Source: Rhodosporidiobolus odoratus (taxonomy: Eukaryota > Basidiomycota > Microbotryomycetes > Sporidiobolales > Sporidiobolaceae). From it: a stretch of 64,000 bases of DNA. The position numbers were made by a program, and so were the translations under genes. The notes under the pieces were generated by a model. That model ran no database searches. It saw nothing but the letters and a program-made list of their open reading frames with translations, and was not told the DNA's origin. Within the stretch, counting starts at the first letter, position 1. The number at the start of each line of letters is the position of its first letter. The stretch is from NCBI GenBank assembly GCA_034387635.1, contig JAOANU010000020.1, positions 293,350 to 357,349 of the forward strand, read 5' to 3'. Below are positions 35,251 to 46,875 of this stretch, in pieces.

Positions 35251-35979
35251 ATCGTGAAGCTCAAATACCGGGAAGTGTTGGTGGTGGACTAGCGTACTCT
35301 GAGCATGTTGCGCCGGTCCCCCAGAGTACAAGGTGTCTGGGTGCGGAACCATGCTGAGGGCGGCGCTACGAGGCTGGTAGTCTGATAGCTAGGAAGACAA
35401 ACTGAGACTCTGTAGGGGAGGCGAGGCGAAGGAAGAGAAGCGGAAGGGAAGCGTAGCACCGGCTTGGAACCCAACCACTTATCACTCTCGCTCTAGGACC
35501 CAAGAGAGAGAGAGCAAGGGCTAGCTAGGCAGGAAATCTCCACCCTCCAACACAACGGGGAGGTACAACAAGAGGCAGAGGACGGCTAAAGTTGGATCCT
35601 CAGCATGTCCGTGGACCACCCTGAGCTCCTTTGTAGAGGGGCGTTAACCGGTAAAGCACAGATTCTCCTGACACCCCGCCGGTTCTTCTTGCAACGAAGC
35701 GCAGCCGCATATCCGAGCACAGCGGCGCAAGTGGGTTATGGCTTGAACCGTTGCAACGGCAGCGTACACACCTTTACGGCTCCCCCTTCCTGCCCACCTT
35801 TCCCTTTATCAATGAGCTCACGCATGACCACAGTACTCTCTCCGCGCCAAGTTTGTCGCGTAGAAATCCCGAGCATGTGCACAGAGAAGGCTCGAATGCT
35901 GACTGAGAAGGTCAACTCGCTATATAACTTGTCATTGTCTCCCACCATAGCTACAGAGATTCTGCCGGTACCTGTAGCG
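35251..35979. other. Region between copies 2 and 3
   Basis: About 730 bp with only short, unsupported frames. It includes several AG-rich stretches (35480-35520). Nothing else is seen. Confidence 0.35.
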
Positions 35980-37801
35980 CTAGTCTATCACCATGACTCC
36001 TGACGCCCCTGAGGCCAGAAGGCCGTCCTCCTCGCCTGTTCCCTGCTCTTCACTCGATGCTCTGTCGCCAGCTCTAAGAAGACCACGGCCACGAACGTCT
36101 CGTATCGGGCTCCTACCCTGCCTCTCCACTCCTCCAAACGGTCCAGGTGGATGTATCTCCTCCAATTCTCGCAAGAGCATGGAAAATTTGACGGCAAAGT
36201 AGTAAGTCGTGACCTCTTTTTGTGAATGATTCAGATCAACCATGTCAAACTGGAAGTTCCAGCGGATGAACGCTGGTAGGAAAGATGAACGGAGGTAGGT
36301 ATCTGGTACGTCGAGCTGCCGTGAGACGCGGCAGGCTCCGCCAGCGATAAACAAGGGCGAGGCGGGGGCTTTGTCCACGGCGATGCAAGATCCACCAACT
36401 TCAAGCCGAGGGCGAGGTCGGGAATCGAGCCGAGGAGAGGTAGTGTCGGTTCTTGCTCTAGCTTCCCGCTACGAAAGCAGTCAACAGTGACTCGAGCTTG
36501 GTATTCGACAAAGGTCGGGGGCCGCTGTAGCGGTGAAGAGACCAAAAACTACAAAGTCCGTCCGCCGCCTAGCTCACCGATCACTCAACATTGTCTCATC
36601 ATGTAGTCCGTCTGCAGGACGCTGCAGGACGCAAGAGCAAAGGAGTGAACGGAGAACCTGAGCAAGGAGGGAATGAAAAGGAATGTACAGAAATAAGACT
36701 TAGCTCTGGGGGGAGTAAGTCGTGCTCGTCTGCCCAGACGCAGCAGGCGACGAGTTCGTGATAGTCTGGGTGGGTCGGACATACTGCAGGCGTAATGCGA
36801 AAGAAGAGATAGGTGCAATGAGGATTAGTGAGCGCCTAGAAAGTCAAGAACGAGGGAAAGGCAGAACAGGGAAAGGGCTTTACCTGCGTCAATAGTGCAA
36901 GCACGCCGACCCCGATCCGACCACTCTCCCCTTCTAAACGTCTCAGCTCCCTCAGTCCACTCCCCCTCCCAATCAGGCAAAACTGCCGGACCGGGAAAAC
37001 CGTTGTGCTCCTCATGCGGTCTGCTTAGTCCCCAGCCTTTTGTATCGTGATTCGTGCGTTGTGGATTGGCACCTTGTAGTTGGACGGGACGCGCTTCGAG
37101 TGGTAGCATCGGGACGGAGATGACGCAAGGATGAGTGGCTGCATTGGCATGAGGGATCAATCGAAACATCAAAGTGAGGTAAAAGAAGGCAAAGCAGGCA
37201 TCAGTGCCAGTGAAGAGGGTCAGACCGTGGGTTGTTATTGGGAGCAATGCGACTGATCAAGCTTACCGGAAGCATAGTCTCCACCCAGCGACCGCCTGCA
37301 GAACATCATACTGGGGGCTAACTCGATAGTTCTCGACATGCTGCTGCTGCTCAGGCGAAAGTGCGTAGACGAGCGGCATGAACTCGTGTACAAATGTCTC
37401 GATCTGCTCGAGTAGCCTCAGCCGGTTGAACTGTATCGACGCGCAAAGGTGAAGAGAAAGAAAGACATTGTCAGTCCGGTGGCATTCGGGATGAACAGTG
37501 TCACACTCACGAGCGGACTGGACCGCATTGCTCTCTATTCCGCAGCATTGTACGTCGGAAAGATTCTGCGAAGACCGTCTGTCGGGGCACCGACACCGAT
37601 TTGGCTTAGTGAACGAAATGGGTAAGAAGGAAGAAAAGGAAAGATAGCGCACGCTCAAAAGACTCGCCGCCTATGGTACCCGCAAGTTGCAATTAATCGG
37701 AAAGTCAGTAGGGCCCAACAAAACAACGGTGAGAGCGCTTTAGGGGCGGCTAGCCTACGTTAAGGCCGCATATCGTTGTACGCTGCTGGAAGGGGAGGCA
37801 T
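35980..37801 (-). pseudogene. Unknown tandem-family protein, copy 3 (pseudogene)
   Basis: Third member of the family. Recognisable parts are a start like copy 1 (MPPLPAAYNDMRP against MSRPTLPGIAA...DRP) ending in TAA; exon 3 DGLRRIFPTYNAAE followed by TAG; helix exon LLEQIETFVHEFMPLVYAL and NYRVSPQ; central block NGFPGPAVLPDWEGEWTEG and ACTIDAG; and C-terminal LFIAGGACRVSRQ, FIRWNFQFDM and TYYFAVKFSMLLRELEE. Besides the two stops, the frame changes near 37260-37300 and the last junction is abnormally long. It has diverged further from copy 1 than copy 2 has in places, so the array is not a single recent burst. Confidence 0.7.
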
Positions 37802-38053
37802 GATGGGCGAGGGTCAAGCAATAGCAGCCCCTTCGACGGCGTAGACGATGGAAGGAGAGAAGAGCTTCAAGATGCGAGCTTTGACAAGCCCACGCACAGC
37901 CCAGCGTCCGCAACGACGCGTGACCTGTGAACTCACAAGCCGAATAACCGATATCGCTTCGTTCCCAAACTTTCGTCGATCCGCCCCGCTTAGCTCGTTG
38001 GCTCGCATAGTATCATTAGCTGTAACTCTGGACACCGTCGCACCGTCCCAGCT

Positions 38054-39083
38054 ATGCCCGCATTCTCTCACCCAACTTCGCTGTCATCACAGCAAGTCAA
38101 ATTCGTCGACGACTTTTACAAAGTATCCGACAAGCCAGATGCGGTGGACGAGGTACGTACATCTCCCTGTGACTGCTTGCTGTGACCCTTATGCGCAGAC
38201 AGCCGCTTACAAGCCGTTCGCTGTGCTTGACCTCATGGCCTCATCGTTCCCGTTCTGGTTCCCGAAACCGCTGACGCCTCGTACAATGTACAGTATCTCT
38301 CCTTCCTGACTTCCGACGTCACGTTCATCATGGGTTTGAACGGTGTCGAAGGATCAGCCGGTTAGCTGCCATTCCGAATTTTCCCTCAATCTTTCTTTTC
38401 TCCCCTTCGCTGAGTCTCCCCGTGTTTGATGGCTGACCCAGCTGTCGGTTGCATGCAGCCGTCCGAAAGATCCGTGAGAATATGTGGAACGGCGTCAAAT
38501 CGAGGCATCATAAGCCTGAGATTCTGCTAGCGAGTGAGGATGGCAAGACGTTCATGTTGCACGGGACGGTGCGTTGTGTCCCGATGCCCTATTTCCTCTT
38601 GACACTTTTTCCGTCGTACTCATCGACTCGGAAGCTTGAGAGCCATGGCAAGTGCCGCTGTAGACCGTATTTTCAGAGTCGGCTGATCTGCGCTTTTCTT
38701 TCTTTCCTGGCGATAACAGGTCGATTATGGCCTGCGGAACGGGACTAGCGTCAACAGCGTAGGATGGGCGGGCAAGATGGAGTTTGCGGAAGGCTCGGAG
38801 TTAAAGCTCAAGCGGTATCAGGTGCGTCGTGTTCCGTTTCTTGCTGGCGACGCGTGGGCAGCCTGCTCGAGACTGACGAGGCATGTGTTCGCAGGTCTGG
38901 CTGGTAAGTTCATAACGTCGCTCTTGAGACCCTAATGATCCAGCTGCGCTGTATGCAGCTAAGACGGCGCCAGCATGGTCTCGCTCGTCTTGCTGTTTGC
39001 TGACATCCTTCTTTGTCTCACAGGACGGCGCGCTGCTCTCCAATGCACTCAAAGAGCAAGCAGCAGAAGAGAGTAAGCACTAG
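38054..39083 (+). CDS. NTF2/SnoaL-like small protein
   Basis: Six exons (38054-38152, 38294-38360, 38459-38568, 38720-38821, 38895-38903, 39024-39083) encode 148 residues. The pattern fits a SnoaL/NTF2-like cone-shaped alpha-beta barrel: helix SSQQVKFVDDFYKVSD, DEYLSFLTSDVTFIMGLN, helix VRKIRENMWNGV, strands HKPEILLASEDGKTFMLHG and VDYGLRNGTSV, and KMEFAEGSELKLKRYQVWL. Such proteins may be enzymes or ligand-binding domains; the reaction cannot be inferred. Exon 5 is only 9 nt (Val-Trp-Leu) and is supported by frame and by canonical sites on both sides. No targeting signal is seen. The start codon lies 250 bp from the divergent copy 3 relic. Confidence 0.8.
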
Positions 39084-39158
39084 AGCGTATGTGAGCGATG
39101 GTAACGCCGATATATATGTACCGAGCCCTACACAGTCTGCTTGCGAGTGCCATTCCTT

Positions 39159-39212
39159 CGCTGCCTCGCTGTCTCGCTGCCTCGCTGCCTCGCTGCTTCA
39201 CTGCCTCGCTTC
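39159..39212. repeat. Short CTGCCTCG minisatellite
   Basis: About seven imperfect tandem copies of an 8-bp unit (CTGCCTCG / CTGTCTCG / CTGCTTCA), just downstream of the NTF2-like gene. Non-coding. Confidence 0.8.
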
Positions 39213-39457
39213 CTCCTTTCGATGAGACCAGTTCGAAGCCTTCGCTATACGGTAGAAATCACACACGGAGCAAGTGATGCGACTCTTCTTCGGGCTTCGC
39301 GACTTTCGGACGCCTCCGATCACTTCTTGAGGCCAACTGACCGCTGGTTACTTCCAAATAGAGCCGCAATGATTGGCGAGTGTACTCACTCGCATGAGGG
39401 GTGAACAGATCGCTACAACGGATAGTCCTGAAGAAACACCACAGCTAGACAGCAGGC

Positions 39458-40469
39458 TCACCTTCTACGTACGGCCTCCACCTCGGTCACGACTAGTGGT
39501 CCACCTCTCGCCAAACCCATATTCCTCTCATACTGCCACAACCGAAAGCGGAACATGATCAACCTCAACCGCACTGCCAACCGAGATTGCGGCTTGTTGT
39601 TGTTGTTCTCGCCAAGCGCTGGTGAATCTGGCAGTGAAAGCCCCAACGTATGCAATAGCTTCACCGCGTCCTCCGCGCTCCACCGATCTGCTCCCACAAA
39701 CATCTGCTCGACGATTGGCCGTACTGATTTTCCGAAAGGTGTTGAAGCTAGTTCGGTTGCGTGGTTCAGGAGGGAGGGAGGGAGGGTTTGGCCGTTTAGG
39801 TAGTGTAGGAGGGACGAGGTGAAGGTTGTGCAGTTGTGCGTCAGGAGGTGGTATGATGAGGGGGTGTAGGTGGAGCCGAGGTGGGAGAGATGGGTCAGGA
39901 GGGTGGACTTGGGGAGGTGGGTGGTTCCGACTGAGATGCGTTTGGTCGGGGTGCCGTGCTGCTTTATCTAAGTATGTCAGTGCTGCCAGAGATTGGTTCT
40001 GGCAAAACAGGGTCGGAAGGTTCGCGCAAAGGGGAGAAGGAAATCGGCGGAAAGAAAGGGAAAGAAGAAAGAGCCGGCTCACGTGCGTCGTTCCAGGCGT
40101 TGTTACGGAAATTCCGTGTCCGTAGGTGATCTCCATACCGTATAAGACGAGGGAAGTATGCCTGCAAGTCGAGTGCCATGCCGAAGATTGCGAGAAAAGG
40201 GCAAGATGGGCGTGGTCAGTCTCGCTTCTTCCCCTCGTCTTGCGCCGCTCTGCGATAATACCCCTGTCCTGCTTGGCATCAGACTGCTGCTGCATGCGGT
40301 GCCCGCAAGCTCTCCGATTGCGAAGGACTTGGCTGCGCATCTTTTCCAATGCGAGAAAGAAAACGCACCAAACCCCCTCGACTGGTTGTCCCAGCAACGC
40401 CGGTCCGTACACGCTCGCCAACCCTTTCGACATGTCGTACACCCACAGTTCGATCGGTTCCACGGTCAT
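39458..40469 (-). CDS. PPPDE (DeSI-type) isopeptidase
   Basis: Papain-fold cysteine peptidase of the PPPDE family, whose animal members DeSI-1/2 remove SUMO or palmitoyl groups. Exons 40469-40369, 40161-40083 and 39958-39458 encode 226 residues. The start IELWVYDMSKGLASVYGPALLG matches the family's first strand, written here as two overlapping parts: IELWVYDMSKG and GLASVYGPALLG. The catalytic His is His35 in VWHTSLVLYG and the Cys is Cys103 in LTHNCTTFT. ISVGTTH and ASTPFGKSVRPIVEQM are also conserved. The C-terminal 60 residues (Arg-rich, with an Asn run) are an extension. An upstream TTG in frame at 40490 is not used because ATG at 40469 fits relatives. The substrate is inferred from the family only. 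Confidence 0.9.
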
Positions 40470-42493
40470 CTTGCTGAGCGGTTCAGCCAAAAAGGTTCCA
40501 AGTAAGAAAAGCTGGCGGCGTCGAAGGACAGGCGGATCTCAGGCTTTTCAGCGATAGCAGCCAGGCAGAGGTAGAGAAGCAGGAGAGAGGTGGAGATAGC
40601 AGAGCGGGACGGAGGGGAGCATGGTCGGTCCAGATCTGGGAGAGGATCTCGGAGAGCACGGGAGGGAAGGAACAGCGGGTGGAGTTGCCGTGGAGAGACA
40701 GCAAACGAAGGGCTGGAAAGAGTCCATGAATGGTTGCTTTCTGATAGTTGGGAAAGATGGTACGGCGTAACCACGGGATATGGCTCTTGGCGGTAGCTGA
40801 TGCTTGCCCAGCAAGACGAGACAAGCGATTCCGAACGAGCGGCAAGGTGTCGAGACACTGCGAAAGCGGATGCGTTCAGTACAGACGACAGACATGGTGA
40901 CCTGTATTGTCTAGCACAGCGTATGCATAGCTAGGTCATGTGCAGGGTTACATCGCGCACCTGAAACAAGTCGAGGAGGAGAAGATGCGTTCGCCCTCAA
41001 ACTTTTACCGGAAGGGCGAGATTCAGGCAATAGGGTATACAGCTCGTTGGACAGGAATAGGAAGCATTGTAGAACCCGATAAACCTTTACGACAAGGGAG
41101 AAGGGCGACAAACAACATCAGCTTGCTCTTGCTTCGTCCGCATGCTACAAGCTATACGAGGCGATTCAACGTGTCCAGACGACGGCTCACCCGTCTATGC
41201 CCTGGGTGGACGACATGTGCCGCTCGCTTTCGCCGTTAACGCCTCACCCACGTACCGCTTCTTCCTTTCGCCTGTTCTCCGTCAACTGGCCCACGTGGCC
41301 AGGCAGACGTTGCAGCTGCGATTCAGTCGGATCACTTGCGCTCAAAGCAGTAATGATTCGACCGGACAGGATACAAGTCAATGGACACTACAGCACGTGC
41401 AGGGGAGACCAGGCGAATGGAGGTCCCAAGTTAAGCGGGCGGACACGATGCGGGCTATCGTGCGCGGCGAAGCGTTGACGACTTCGTGTGTGTTGGGAAA
41501 GCATGCGTACGATGTGCCGGTCAGCACATGCTGTACGGCCCCTTCTGATCACCATACTTTTCTCATCAAGGCTGACTTTTCCGCCCCACCGTGACCCCTG
41601 GCTCATTTCCTTTTTGTGCTTCAGACCGCAACCGTACAGTACTATCGGTCAGGGGGCGTAGATCGTGTGAGGGCTGGTTGGTGCGTTGCCGAATGCCGCG
41701 TTTCCAAGTTGGTCTTTCCCCCCTTGCCGACCCCGCGGTTCGGCGCCGACTGTCGAGAATAGCAACGGCAGTTCTTGATTGGTTGACCGAGTCCGAGGCG
41801 GATAAGAACGCGTTCGAACTTGGGAAGCCGAGCCGCTGCAGTCGAGTGAGTAGGAGGTCGTGAATGCAGTAGAGTACTGGAGTCGAAGCAAGATGACGAG
41901 GGCTACTTTGGCCGGATCCGAGTATGTAATCCAACGTGGATGTGTTTGTAGTTACTGCGAAAGGCCAGAGCAGAGACGAGGGAAAAGAACGCGTCCCTGG
42001 TTTCTGGAGCCGATTTGAGAATGCAAACTCGAAAGTCGCGCCACCACGCGCAAACACCTCTTCTCTCTCTCTCTCTCTTACTCTCTTCCTCTTGTCGTGT
42101 AACTGCTTAACCGGGTGGATTGGACAGGGATGTATCGACACTCTGGGGACAGCTCTATTCCTTTGAGCAACACAAACTAGTCAGTTCACATTCACATTCT
42201 CACCCTCCGAGTCTCCTCCACTTCGAAATGGGGACGGGCCTCTCTCTATCACGAACCAGAGTACAACTGTAGCTGACTCGCTTACTCTCTACTTCTAACT
42301 GCACACACCCTCTCTCACCACTCCCGTTCACTGCATTCACTCACTCTTTCGAATCAAACTCCTGCTGCGCGTCGGTACCACCAACCTCACGTCCCTCCTT
42401 CACTCTCCTCTCTCTCTCCATCTACTGCTACACGTCTACAGCCAACAAGCACCGGGAGGGCAAAACTCGGCATACGGTCAACCAGGAGCAGGA
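40470..42493. other. Two-kilobase region without a supported gene
   Basis: No gene could be supported. Several open frames exist. The most gene-like is on the plus strand at 41591-41863, with a helical tail (IATAVLDWLTESEADKNAF), and another lies at 41142-41594. Neither has splice support or a recognised domain. The last 300 bases are CT-rich and end in a likely 3' splice site at 42441, pointing to a 5' exon of the next gene. This may be further relic sequence of the accessory island. Confidence 0.4.
42062..42079. repeat. (CT)n microsatellite
   Basis: Simple TC/CT dinucleotide run upstream of the heparinase-like gene, in a generally pyrimidine-rich leader region. Confidence 0.85.
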
Positions 42494-45400
42494 ATGGAAA
42501 AGAACTACAACCAGGCAAGTCCCCCTCCTCCATTCATCACCCCCGGATCTATGAGCAAGTTGTCGTCGAGATACGAGATAGGGGTTCCCGACGCATGCCC
42601 AGCCAGAAGGACTGGCTCAGGTGTGCGCATCATCGTGACTGGCGGAGTTGTCGATACGAGGTGCCGTTTCCTCGAATCTTGAAGGCGAACCTGTTCCTCG
42701 AGCGAGCCAACTGCCGGTACCGCTCGAGCGCCTCGCTGACCCCTCTCACCTTCCGCTCTACAGCCTAAACCCAAGCGCCGCGTCTGGCCTTGGATCGTCG
42801 GCGCCCTCATCCTCATTGCTGTAATCCTCGGCGCGGTTCTTGGCGGTGTGCTCGGGTCGAGGGCGGCGAACGACGACGACTCTGGCTCAAAGAAGAACCA
42901 GGACTCCTCGGGCAATGCTGATGCTGCGACTAGGACGAAGGGAAGTGGAGGCTTTGCTCTGATCCCGACGGTACGTTCAGCTCCTTCCGGCTTCTTCCTG
43001 CATTTCCTCCCCGACCTTCGCAGAGCAAGGCTCAAGCGAACGATCTTCTTACGGTTTGTTCCGCTACTGCAGGCTACGGACCAGTACGGCAACCCTATGT
43101 ACCCCACCAAGACCGGCTCAGCTCGCCTTTCCGCCCCGACTACCCTTGCCAACGACTCCCTCTCCTGTGGCGACGACCCCGCCTCCGGCCTCTCCCTCGA
43201 CTCTCCTCGCACTACTCACCCTCTCCTCATCGCTCCGGACTACAAGTGGTCCTGCCTCCCCAAGCTCATCGCCGGTGACTCGTACATGAGCTACTGGAAC
43301 GACACCATCTTTTCCAACGCAACGGCGTTCTACGACTTGTCGCCGACCAACTACTCGATTGATGGGGGATTGACCGGATCGGGCGTGCTTGATGTTGCTA
43401 GGGAGGTCCAGCTTAGGATCAAGCACTGGGCTTATGCCTACAAGCTCTCGAACGACACCAAGTGGGTTGACAGGGTTTGGAGGGAAGTACAGGTGGGTCT
43501 TGCGTCATCTGTCGTCGATCTGCTTCGAGACTGACTACCTACCTTGCTGTGTCTGTCTTCCCCGTCGCTGCAACTTCACTCGATCCCGCTTCGCCAACCC
43601 TTTCCTTTTTCTGCGCTGCGTGACTCCTACTCCAGACCGCTGCCGGCAACTCGACCGACAACCAGTACTTCGGTGTCGCCGGCAACAACTGGAACAGCGG
43701 CCACTACCTCGACCTCGCCGAGTTCACCGAAGCCTTCGCCATCGCCTACGACTGGATGTACGATGCCTGGACCGACGAACAGCGCAACGCCATCATGTGG
43801 AGTATCCTCAACCTCGGTTTGAGCTACGGCAAGAATGTTTACGATGACCCGGACGGTGCCGGTGCGGATTACTCGTGGTGGACTAAGGTTGACGGTAACT
43901 GGAACTGCGTTCGTTACTTCTGTCTTCTCGCGTTTCCAGCGTATGCTGTGCTCATCCGGACTGTATGTACAGGTCTGCAACAAGGGTATGGCTATGGGTG
44001 CCCTCGCTATCATCAACGAGGACCCGACTGGCACTGCCAAGGGTATCATCTCAAAGGCGGTCTCGAACGCCGCCGAGCACTGCTCGTTCGCTCCTTCGCC
44101 TGAGGGTACCTGGAGTGAGACGGCCAACTATTGGTGAGCTTGTTTCTCTGTTGTCCCGGGTTTGCTCCGCTACTTCCCGCTCAAACTGGGACTCGAGGAT
44201 GCACTGCTCGATGACGGAAAGACTCTGTCCTAACCCTCTGCGTGCTCACCTAGGTACTTCGGCACCTACTCCCACGTCGAACTCGCCGCCTCGCTCCTTT
44301 CAGCGACCGGTTCGACCCAGAACCTCCTCGACGTCAACCCGGGCATGCGCCTCTCGTCGACTTACCACATGTACGTTACCGGCATGCAGGGCTTGTTTGC
44401 CTACGGTGACACTGGACCCAATAAGTTCACGGCTACTGCCAACGGGTTGATGTTCTACGGAAGGGAATACGGTGCGTTCCGGGTCTCCCGCTGTGGTCCC
44501 CTTTTCTTTGCATAGCAAAGCGGGGGTTGCTTGTTCTCGAGAGAGCTGGCTCGCTTATACCCCTTACCTTCCTCAATGCAGACATGCCCGTCTACACCCT
44601 CTTCCAGCGCGACCGCGGTGACGCCCCCGACCCTATGTCCATGTTCTACTACGACCCTCAAGTCTCGGGCCAGTTCTGGGACGGACTCCCGCTTGATCAC
44701 TGGTTCTCCAACACTACCGACGGCTGGTTCTCGGCGAGGTCGAGCTGGACTGACAACGATGGGTGCGTCGTCATGTCTCATTCTTTTCCTTTTGCTCCCC
44801 TTCCCTGATGAGAGAGACTGACGAATTTTCTTGTGGGTTGCACAGCATGTACATTGCGATGAAGGCCGGCGAGCTTACTGGCCACCAGACGCACGGTGAC
44901 CTCGATGCTGGAACCTTCGTCCTGGACGCTATGGGTCAAAGGTGGGCGGGCGAATATGGCTCGGGAGGTGCGTCTGCGCAATCAGTCCTTTCTCGCGAAG
45001 GACGCGGCTGATCCAAGGCTTTCGTTCCGCAGACTACCTCTCGCAAGGCGTACGTTTCGTTCTCACGTCCCGGGGCGCGGCGAGGGTTTGACCAGGATAG
45101 TGCTGACTTCCTCTGCGATCCCACCCACAGTACTTCTCTAGTGAAGACCAGGACTCGGCTCGCTGGCTCTACTTCCGCAAGCGCACTGAGGGCCAGAACA
45201 CCCTCTTGATCGGTGACATGAACCAGAACGTTGCCGGTGTCCCGACTACCACCTTCGAGACGACTAATGACACTCAGACCGACTTGGTGCGTTCCGCTTC
45301 CCCTGGTCGTGGCGGAGAGAGCCAAGCTAATCAGCTTGACCTTTCTCTCTTGAACTCGTGCACGGCGGGAAACAGGTCTACACCGCGCCTAACTCGTCTA

Positions 45401-46137
45401 CTTGCGTTTTCACGGCTGACCTCGGCGAGATGTACAACTCGACTTCGGTGCGTTTTTCTCCCCCTTGATCGGAGCTATGCCCGGCTGAGAAGGATTCCTC
45501 CTCAACCGCAGTCCGTCAAGCGTGCTATCCGCTATCTCAACGGCCGTCGCCAGGTCCTTCTCCGTGATGAGGTTACCGCTACCGCCGACATACAATGGTT
45601 CGTCCCCCCTTCTTGCCCAGCTCAACCGTTGCAGTCTGACTCTCCTTCCTACGATAGGCGCATGCAAACCAACGCGACCATCTCTTTGTCCAACAACGAC
45701 AAGACCGCGACCCTCAAGCTTGGCGACCAGACCCTGATTGCCGAGATCACCGGAGCGTCAGCCGACGCTGCCACGTTCTCGCAGCTAGCTGCTACCAGGC
45801 TCTCAGGCGACCCGACTAGCAGTGACGGGTACACTATGAGTGCTGACCGTACGTTTCTTGCTTTGATTTGCTTGCGTTGCTCCGAGCTAACCCCTGTCTT
45901 ACCGTCCACGCAGAGCCCAATGGCGATGCCAAGATCCTTGCCATCTCTGTTGATGCTGGTACCCAAGTCATCGAGGTCCTCTTCAACGTGCGTTCGCTTC
46001 TTACCTTCCCCGCCGACTCGAGCTGACCTACCCTTGCTTCGGTTGTGCAGCCTCAATGGGAGGGCTCCTCCAACGGCGACTTTGTTACACCCCCTGCTGT
46101 AGCCATCGCCGATTGGTCCCTCACATCACACGACTAG
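42494..46137 (+). CDS. Type II membrane heparinase II/III-like protein
   Basis: Probable cell-surface polysaccharide lyase or related glycan-active enzyme. Fifteen exons (42494-42514, 42764-42970, 43073-43492, 43636-43908, 43973-44133, 44254-44471, 44582-44762, 44846-44967, 45033-45049, 45131-45286, 45376-45447, 45512-45597, 45658-45848, 45914-45987, 46051-46137) encode 761 residues. Basic PKPKRR precedes one transmembrane helix (about 18-39), then a Ser/Asn linker. The (alpha/alpha) part holds HWAYAYKLSNDTKWVDRVWRE, FAIAYDWMYDAW and ETANYWYFGTYSHVELAASL. The heparinase II/III beta part holds LTGHQTHGDLDAGTFVLDA and GQRWAGEYGSGDYLSQ. Substrate is unknown. Intron 1 is a GC-AG intron (AACCAG then GCAAGT). 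The frame is open upstream to a 3' splice site at 42441, so the true N-terminus may lie in an earlier exon. Confidence 0.85.
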
Positions 46138-46875
46138 ATTACCCATTCCATTTTACTCTCTCGTCTCTTCCTCCACAGTCAACCGACACTTTCCTCTTGC
46201 AACACCGCGATACCCCATTCCCCTCCTCCACTCGCTTCGCCCGCATCTCTCCGCCGCTCTCTCGCGCCTGGTCTCTCGCTCATTCTACTCCTCTCATCGC
46301 TATTATTACCCTCCCCCTCTCTTCGGCTTCCTCCTTCGTCTTTTCTTTACCGCCCACCACTCCGGCCATATCCTCCTGTCCTCGCCTTTTCTGTCTGCCT
46401 TCATTCGTTCTTGAAAGACACTTGTGCTTAGCCCTTCCTTCCTCTTCTTGCATACGCTGAGGTGGACTCGAGAGGGGAGAGAGGAAGGCTGACCTTCTCA
46501 GATCGGCTTTCGCTAAGCTGATGGCGTCGGGGTAGCATTCCTTCGACAGGAGGCAACGACCGGCGATACGCGTCACAGCTCCACAGTACGTAAACCGAAG
46601 GCCTCGCTTCTGCTCAACGTCCAACCTTCAACAGTGACAATTTCCGACTTTCGAAAATCTTCATCCCTTCTGCGACATCGCCACTTGTCGCCCGTGTCCG
46701 CCTTTCGTCCTTCGTACGATCTTCTAAGGTCTACAGGGGCAAGGCACCGCGGTCATCCCGCCTCACGAGGAGAAATGCACGTGTTTTGCAGGCTGTGTAC
46801 TTCTCTCACTTCTTCATGCTCTCCCTCTTCTTTGCTAGGGTTTCTTGCACTGAAATCGACACCGCCCTACATTTT
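46138..46875. other. Intergenic region
   Basis: About 740 bp of CT-rich sequence with no supported gene. The open frame of the next gene extends upstream to an ATG at 46816 that would add 20 hydrophobic-rich residues. Confidence 0.4.

Noticed and set aside
39159..39212. Possible CRISPR-like array
   Set aside because: It is a continuous 8-bp minisatellite without spacers, in a eukaryotic genome.
40466..40858. 131-codon minus-strand frame overlapping the isopeptidase start
   Set aside because: Different frame from the PPPDE protein, no homology, and it lies in that gene's leader region.
41142..41594. 150-codon plus-strand frame
   Set aside because: Cys/Ser/Thr-rich without recognisable domain or splice partners; kept only as a remark on the gene desert.
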